A stretch of DNA of 64,000 nucleotides from Cladorrhinum sp. PSN259 (Eukaryota; Ascomycota; Sordariomycetes; Sordariales; Podosporaceae). This document shows positions 58,432 through 64,000 of this stretch, piece by piece. The position numbers and the translations under genes were made by a program. The first letter of the stretch is position 1. Every line of letters starts with the position of its first letter. The notes under the pieces are model-generated. The model ran no database searches, was not told the origin of the DNA, and saw only the letters and a program-made list of their open reading frames with translations. Location of the stretch: assembly GCA_033725935.1 (NCBI GenBank), contig MU867079.1, forward strand, positions 62,001 to 126,000, read 5' to 3'.

Positions 58432-61108
58432 CAGATGTGATGCAGGAAGCTGCTGTGTGGTTGTGAAGGAAGGCAGAGACTCGTCGACTTGGGAAAGTTG
58501 GACGAGTTGAGATGACAGGGAGAGACTTGGAGATGGGAAGAGGGAAGGAAAGAGGGTGGTGTGGTGGCATGAGCGAGATAAAAAAGGTTGAGCCATCCAG
58601 CACAAGGTGGGGTGGTCGCTCCCATTGCAGTTGCTTGCATCACGATTGCTTGGAGGGGCTAGAGGGGCAAGGTGGTTACGGTGGGGCACGCCGCAGAGCT
58701 ACTCCCTGCTCTTCTTTGCTTGCTGCCCGCTGATAGTGCGGGACTTTGGTCAGCACCCCACGCCATGAACCTCTTCGGCGCTGGGAGTGACGCTGGTTGC
58801 ATTCTCATCAAGAAGTTGATATTTGTTGAGCTTGCTGAGACGCCTAAAACACTGCAAAAATACCTCGCCACAGCCCATCGCTTGACATGCCAAGAGACGA
58901 AGCCTATTTGGTGCTCCGTCACCGGGCGATCTGCTGTACCTCACTAACTCTGGCCATGCCCGACGCTTCGGAGAGCGGGAGCCGTAACGCTGACGTTTGT
59001 AATTCTGAAATGTCCGTTTATTGCCCGGATCTTGACCTGTCTCGGAAGAGATGTGATTTCAAATCGCGCATCTCTCACGCACTGCCACTCTCAATAGTCA
59101 ATACGGCCTCTTTTTCACTCCAAACATTCAATATCATGCAATGTCACTGCTTAACACCTGGCCGGAATCTATGGTCGGATACGAAAATGGAGGCCCCGGT
59201 AATAGACGGACGTACACGGCTACCGGGAAGCAGATGGACCCTTTTACGGCAATCTCTCGGCCCAGACGTCAACGATGACCCTTTGTTCCCGTTGTTTAAC
59301 CCGAAGTACCTGCCGAGTGCCGACATTCAGTCTAGAGTTGGTTAAGGGGTAGTGGAAGAGGTAAGGGGAAAGCTAGATCCTGTCCATTTATAGATCGAAA
59401 TCAACAGATGTAAATAATGTATGCTGTTGGCCGGGCTGCCACCCATCTGATTAGCTCCGTCTTGCAAAGAGGCACAAAAAGAGTCGGACCGTAAAGTTTC
59501 TGCTTGTCATGCCACCCACCCAAATATCAACTCTTGAGCACGTGTTGCCGGGAATTCCGGTGGCATGTCCGAAGGCATATTCTGACTCTTCTTGAAGCCA
59601 TCATCTGGATTTCAACAATCCGTCCTTTTTTTTCTTCTTCCGCTGCAAGCCATCTCACCTGCCAAGCTTTGCTGGGCAATTCCTCAACCCCTCCACCCCA
59701 CCAGAGCTCTGCATTGCCAAGCCTATGAGGTCCACTTTTAACAAACGATGTCCAAAGTTCGGCTCACATCATGCATCTGATGAGGCCAAGCGAAATCCTT
59801 GATGTTGAAACCGTGCAGTTATTGGAGATGTTGGACATGCGATATCAAAGGATTCTCAATCTCTCGTGTTGCTTCCTTTTTACAAGCTGCCGAGTATTTG
59901 TTGTCGACGTCATCCCATGAGGTCTAGACCATCCATGTCTGTCTCTCCACCGGTTCTTTGTCCCCTGTCCCTCTCGTACTCCATCTCGACAGGAGCTCCT
60001 GTGGGTCAAATCTGAGCTTCGGTGCTTCTTAGTTCTGAACAAGACGAGACGGTAGAGGAACAACATGAACCCCCCACGGAATGAATAATTTCGACCTCTA
60101 TTTTTCATGGTACAGTTGGGGGTCTGAAACATTGTCGTAGTTGGGTTGAAAAATTCGTGAATCCCAAATACCCGGACCATCCGTCTGAAAATGATCTCGA
60201 TTCTGCTGCTAACTTCAATAAGCTCCAAGCTGTCTGCCGCCACTTTCTAGTCCCACGGACTCGGTAAGTCCGTCTTTTTAGGTGAATGCTTTGAAGCACA
60301 GATAGTTTGAAGTGTATTCTTGTAATATCTTGAGACATGAGGGCTTTGGGGCTTTGTTTCCGTGTAAATATGCCCATTTGAAAGACCGGCAATTCTCTGC
60401 CGAACGCGGACCCTGATGTCTCATTCTCTTGGCACGTCACTTCCTTCAACCTCACCTCACATCACCTGCGGCGGGACTTCCAGATTGCCATCGCCACATT
60501 TTTTCGTATTGCACCTGCTGTCTACCTACCTTTTATCATGGTCATTCGGTCTTTCATCTCGATGGTTGCGTAATTCTGCAGTTGAAACTTTGAGTTTTCA
60601 TTTCTCCCCATTCCCAACTTCTGTTGGGTCTTTTTGCTGCTACCATGCTGCAATTTTGCTGTTGCGGCACATGCTAGTTTCAATTCGCAATTACAATCGC
60701 AAAGTTCTGTTGACGAAATGCAGAAAAGTACCATCTGCGTCTTTTCGAGTATGAAAGCGACTACTATGTGCTTCCTTTTGTGGAGAGACCCTGTTCCCTG
60801 ATGGTGACTGGCGATATCAGTTTAAGTGAGCATCAACGTTTGACAACAGAATACCACGTTGTGTGTAAATTGTAGGACAAGTAAGTTACATGGTTTCTTT
60901 AATTTCTCCTCTATAAACAAGACCCATGGATTAACCTGAAGTATAGGCTTTCCAAGAGGGGCTTTGCCTTCACCGTGCCTCAGGAACACTCTTCCTTCTT
61001 CGCCATTTTCTTTTAGTAGCTGCGTCCCCCCATGCAGCCGATGACCCGGTTCGCCCTCCACGACGTCTGCAAATACATCCTCTCCGAAGGCCTTCCTCTC
61101 CCCGTCGG
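58432..61108. other. Long intergenic region, GAPDH promoter and 3' region of the right-edge gene
   Basis: 2.7 kb. The first few hundred bases hold the GAPDH promoter and leader. The rest has only short frames without recognisable domains, including 58887-59345. A 96-codon minus-strand frame (61112-60822) starts at an ATG overlapping the TGA at 61109-61111 and begins MTDGERKAFGEDVFADVVEG; it reads somewhat protein-like but has no family. Confidence 0.5.
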
Positions 61109-61273
61109 TCATAAGACTTTACTCCCTCTGCAACAGAACCCATCCACTTCTTTTACCACGCCAACCGTATATGTCTCGTTGATGCTCTCCGCATCACGCT
61201 CTCGTTCTTGCTCCGTTTCATCCGCCACTTCTTCAGCTTTCTGGATAATCCCAGCGACGACCATCATCGTCAT
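61109..61273 (-). other. Open 54-codon extension after the TAG at 61274-61276
   Basis: Same frame as the gene upstream, rich in Glu and Ala (AEEVADETEQERERDAESIN), ending at TGA. The length is only slightly above background extensions elsewhere (up to about 45 codons), and I found no hairpin around this TAG, so it is probably untranslated sequence. Confidence 0.3.
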
Positions 61274-64000
61274 CTAGTCATAAAAGAACTGTTTGGGATC
61301 AACGGGCTGGCCCGTCTGGATACACTGCTTCAAATTGGCCCAGTTCTTCTCATGATCAAGCCAGATACAAAACGAAAATCCCTCAGGGATCTGGGCAGCC
61401 GCAATGCCATGCCCCGCCAAAAAACCCATGAACTCGTCCATTACTTTTTGCGCGCTATTGGTTGCTTTGGTACCATTGCCCAATGAGAACTGGTTCAATT
61501 CGCCCCCCGGTACCACTGCCATGAGAACGTTCCAAGTACGGTCGCTGCATCGGTAGAAGGTCCTGGAGCTAGTACCCTGACTACTCGCCCCTGAGCTCTT
61601 CCGCCGATGAGTCTTTTTGGGTGCAGGCATCTTGGTCGCCGTACCTGGGGTAGCTTTAGAGTTCTTGCGACTTCGAGTTGCCTTGGGGGTCTGGGGAGGG
61701 ATGTTGGTAGGCAGCGTGCTGGGCTCCTCAAGGACGGTTGGCATCGTGTACTCGGTGCTCGCATGAGATGTCGTCCGGGCATGGCTTCCATGGGCGTGCT
61801 CGTTCTAGGAGGGAGCGCCATTGTTAAAGCTTCCGTTGTTGAACCCTCCGTGGCCAAGGCCTCCGTTCTGGTGCATTCCATTGTGCGGCATTTGGCCATG
61901 CAGCTCTCCGTTGTTCAAACCGCCGTTGCTCGGCATGTCGAAGATGGTGTTGCTAGAAGCAACATTGGAGAAGGATTGATAGTTTTGGAATGGATCATTA
62001 TAACTGGGGAAAGTTTCGTTGGCCATGCTAGGAGGTACGGGGCCTTGACCTGAGAAATAGCCGATCTGGGATGGTTGACCATACACCAATGCTCCTGGAG
62101 TGGCCATTCCCATGCCTACCGTGTTCATGAACCCCTCGCTATTGCTCTCGAATGATGCTGTGTTGGGAACTGGTGAGGGGCTAGAGAATATATGCCCAAA
62201 GCTGTGGTGCTGCTGTTGAAGGCCCTGATTCTGTGGCTGAAGACCATGTGTCGATAATCGACGTGCGTGAGTCGATGCAGACGCCGGGAGGGACCTGGAA
62301 CGCTCGTGCATGTGTCTGACATGGTGTGGTGTGTGGGTGATTGACGAAGGGGTCTCCGGAGGTGGCGTCCCGTTGTTAGGCAAGCCCTCTGATGTGGCGC
62401 TCTGCTCTTGCGTTCGCTCATACTCATCGACAATCTGGGTGTATTTGCGAGTCATCAAAGTATGGGCGCTTCGAACTTCCTCTGCGTCGAGTTTCCCCTT
62501 GCGCAACTCACATCCCATCACGATACCAGACTCTTCTGCCTCGTTAAGAACAGCTAGGAAGGTCTCCGAGGCGGCTTTGTTGAACGCTATCTTTTTGCTG
62601 GCTTGATTCATCTGGTACATGGCTTCGAGGCATTTGGCTTCCGTGGTTGCAATGAGGTTCTCCTTATAGAAAGCGTCGAATGTTGTTCCAACTCCGTCCT
62701 TGAACATACGCTCGAACAACATGCCACGGTCGTGCGCTTCAGCCTCCAGAAACTGAAGCGCTGCCTGGATACCAGATCTTACAGCCGGACGAAGCTCACG
62801 CTCGATGGCTGGGGTTGCGGGGTTGACCTGTCCAACTTGTCCCCCTGAAGGAGGCGTCTGGTCAACTGCTTGATTGTTGCTTGCGGATGCAGGGGCCTGG
62901 AGGCGTTTAGCTAAAGGCTCCAAATCATTGCGGGTTACGGACTTCCGCTTGTTACGGATAGCCGGCGACCCGTTCACACCGGTGGCCGCAGCGTTCACAC
63001 CTGGGGAGTTTTGTGTAGACGATGCCGCTGTACCAGATCTCGATCTCATGAATGATCCCAGTCCAGCATTAGGTGTTACAGCAGGCGCGCTCGCATTGAT
63101 GGTCTCATTGGTAGCGACACCCATGTTGTCAACACCTGCCGTCGCAGCTCCAGCGATATTCCCGCCCTGACCGTCCAGATGGCTTCCTAGGCCGAATGAA
63201 AGATTTATGCCTTGGCCCTCAACTGGCTGGGCTGACGCTTGTGCCTGTAAAGGGGCTTGTTGGGCCATTGGAAACATCTGGTCCGGTGCAACTTGCCACT
63301 TCATCCAATCGGCCATCAGATTCTTGCTGCCGGGCAGCATTGCCGACGTCTGCTCTAATATCCGCTGTTGCTCGACAGTGATACCCGGTGTCCTTGCTTG
63401 GTTGTGACTCACAAAGTTCGAGTTGTTCTACAACTCGGCCTGTTGAGCCCCATCAGTATTGTTGGACTGGATATTGCCGTTGTTGAGAGCCTCTGGTTGA
63501 AGGTCGCCATTCACGTGGCCGCCAATGACATCCATGTTTGGAATTGTCTCAGCAGCTTCTGCATAATGCCCAGTGGGGTAGTCCGTCTCCTGATGGCTGG
63601 TCTGAACAGGCTGCTCTTGTTGAGCCTGGTCTTGCAGAAGTGCTGCCATCAAATCAATGTCGTTTTTTTCATAGAGAATGTTGTTTGCATCCTGCTGGGC
63701 CCTGACGCGGACGTTCCAGAGATCACGGTGGTGCGCTGAACGTGCTCTGAAAAGTTCCTCGTTCTGTGCCGGTACAGCAGCGCTGAGGGCATCCTGTGTC
63801 ATGGTCACTGCAGGGTAAAGCCTCACCTCTTCGTTGATGGAGTTGATGATGATCTCAACAGCAGGATTGGTGGCCCTCCACTGTTGGAAGTCGGCGTCGC
63901 CCTCGATCCACTCCTTTTGCTTGTTTTGGAGTGCCTGCTTGGCCTCTGCAGCTCTGGCATCGTCGATGATGTTCTCATCAGCGTGGAAGATGTCGCGAAA
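61274..64000 (-). CDS. Gln/Asn-rich protein gene, partial, with two in-frame TAG codons
   Basis: Enters from the right edge and reads leftwards in one frame: at least 190 codons to TAG 63428-63430, 540 codons to TAG 61805-61807, then 176 codons to TAG 61274-61276. Seen in order: a helical segment (KQALQNKQKEWIEGDADFQQ), a Gln-rich part, NNSNFVSHNQARTPGITVEQ right after the first TAG, a basic patch RNKRKSVTRNDLEPLAKRLQ, a helical domain ATPAIERELRPAVRSGIQAA to KCLEAMYQMNQASKKIAF, a Gly/Asn-rich stretch (GGFNNGSFNNGAPS) up to the second TAG, then a Lys-rich patch and a compact C-terminal domain (FYRCSDRTWNVLMAVVPGG, IPEGFSFCIWLDHEKNW). All three parts look coding and share composition. No family recognised; possibly a transcription regulator. 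It is either one gene with recoded stops, a gene with introns at the TAGs, or a broken gene. Confidence 0.7.
61793..61819 (-). other. In-frame TAG in a hairpin loop (second site of the right-edge gene)
   Basis: On the minus strand GGCGCTC pairs with GAGCACGCC (7 base pairs with a 2-base bulge), enclosing an 11-base loop that contains the TAG at 61807-61805. The A is at 61806. Nearby upstream GT positions do not give a frame-preserving intron ending at this TAG (lengths 41 and 116). Confidence 0.5.
63419..63437 (-). other. In-frame TAG in a perfect hairpin (first site of the right-edge gene)
   Basis: On the minus strand CGAGTTGT-AGA-ACAACTCG: eight uninterrupted base pairs and a 3-base loop. 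The T of TAG closes the stem and its A (63429) is the first loop base. This is the best-formed structure of the four sites. A possible intron of 87 nt (GTGAAT to this TAG, with a CTGAT branch-like site about 25 bases before it) is a competing explanation, but it would remove normal-looking Gln/Asn-rich coding sequence. Confidence 0.6.

Noticed and set aside
58887..59345. 152-codon frame in the long intergenic region as a gene
   Set aside because: No domain, irregular composition and no supporting promoter or intron structure.
61274..64000. RIP damage as the source of the TAG codons (CAG to TAG)
   Set aside because: RIP leaves many C-to-T changes and AT-rich, stop-filled sequence. Here the surrounding frames are intact for hundreds of codons and no TAA was created at CAA codons.

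Overview
The window is nuclear DNA from a filamentous ascomycete (Pezizomycotina). The evidence is short GT-AG introns of about 50-90 nt, compact genes on both strands, a secreted GH15-CBM20 glucoamylase, an Hda1/Clr3 deacetylase with an Arb2 domain, a urease accessory gene and a nuclear 78 kDa complex I subunit. Class is not decided; Sordariomycetes or Leotiomycetes would fit. I saw no transposon, no RIP-degraded tract and no tRNA or rRNA gene.

Layout. 1-1.1 kb: 5' end of a coiled-coil protein gene (-). 2.6-3.1: mitoribosomal mS33 (-). 4.8-5.8: tail-anchored acyl-CoA-binding protein of the Atg37/ACBD5 type (+). 7.1-7.8: unknown protein (+). 8.4-11: complex I 78 kDa subunit (+). 12.1: small membrane protein (-). 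13.1-15: mitochondrial PP2C of the Ptc5 type (-). 16-16.9: KPWE-domain protein, candidate Pex39 (+). 17.7-19.6: glucoamylase (-). 21.4-23.4: Snu66/SART1 (+). 24-25: nicotinamide riboside kinase (-). 25.5-26.3: peptidyl-tRNA hydrolase 2 (+). 26.9-29.5: Tsr1 (+). 29.8-30.7: UreG (-). 31.9-32.8: secreted DJ-1/PfpI protein (+). 34.1-39: large chromodomain protein (-). 40.6-41.6: Rab11/Ypt31 GTPase (+). 42.7-43.8: Brx1 (+). 44.9-46.1: F-box-like protein (+). 47.1-49.6: class II histone deacetylase (+). 51.3-55.7: giant RS-rich protein (+). 57-58.1: GAPDH (-). 61.1-64: a Gln/Asn-rich gene running off the right edge (-). Splice sites were placed by eye; nearly all multi-exon models close in frame at the family's usual length.

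Most genes are housekeeping: ribosome biogenesis (Tsr1, Brx1, mS33), splicing, mitochondria and peroxisomes. The peroxisome-linked pair is Atg37-like and KPWE. A chromodomain protein and an Hda1-type deacetylase lie 8 kb apart, which is notable because such proteins cooperate in fungal heterochromatin.

The standout signal is a set of in-frame TAG codons that interrupt otherwise continuous reading frames. The right-edge gene has two (63428-63430 and 61805-61807), splitting one frame into segments of at least 190, 540 and 176 codons. The chromodomain gene has one (34769-34771) followed by 235 open codons. The DJ-1 gene ends at a TAG (32785-32787) followed by 101 open codons. Each of these four lies in or at the edge of a predicted hairpin loop; the best has an 8-bp perfect stem with the A of TAG as first loop base. 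This matches what is known of sexual-stage A-to-I mRNA editing in Sordariomycetes, where UAG read as UGG (Trp) removes stops. Elsewhere TAG is a normal stop (GAPDH), so code reassignment is not the explanation. Introns could explain some of these sites but not easily all of them.
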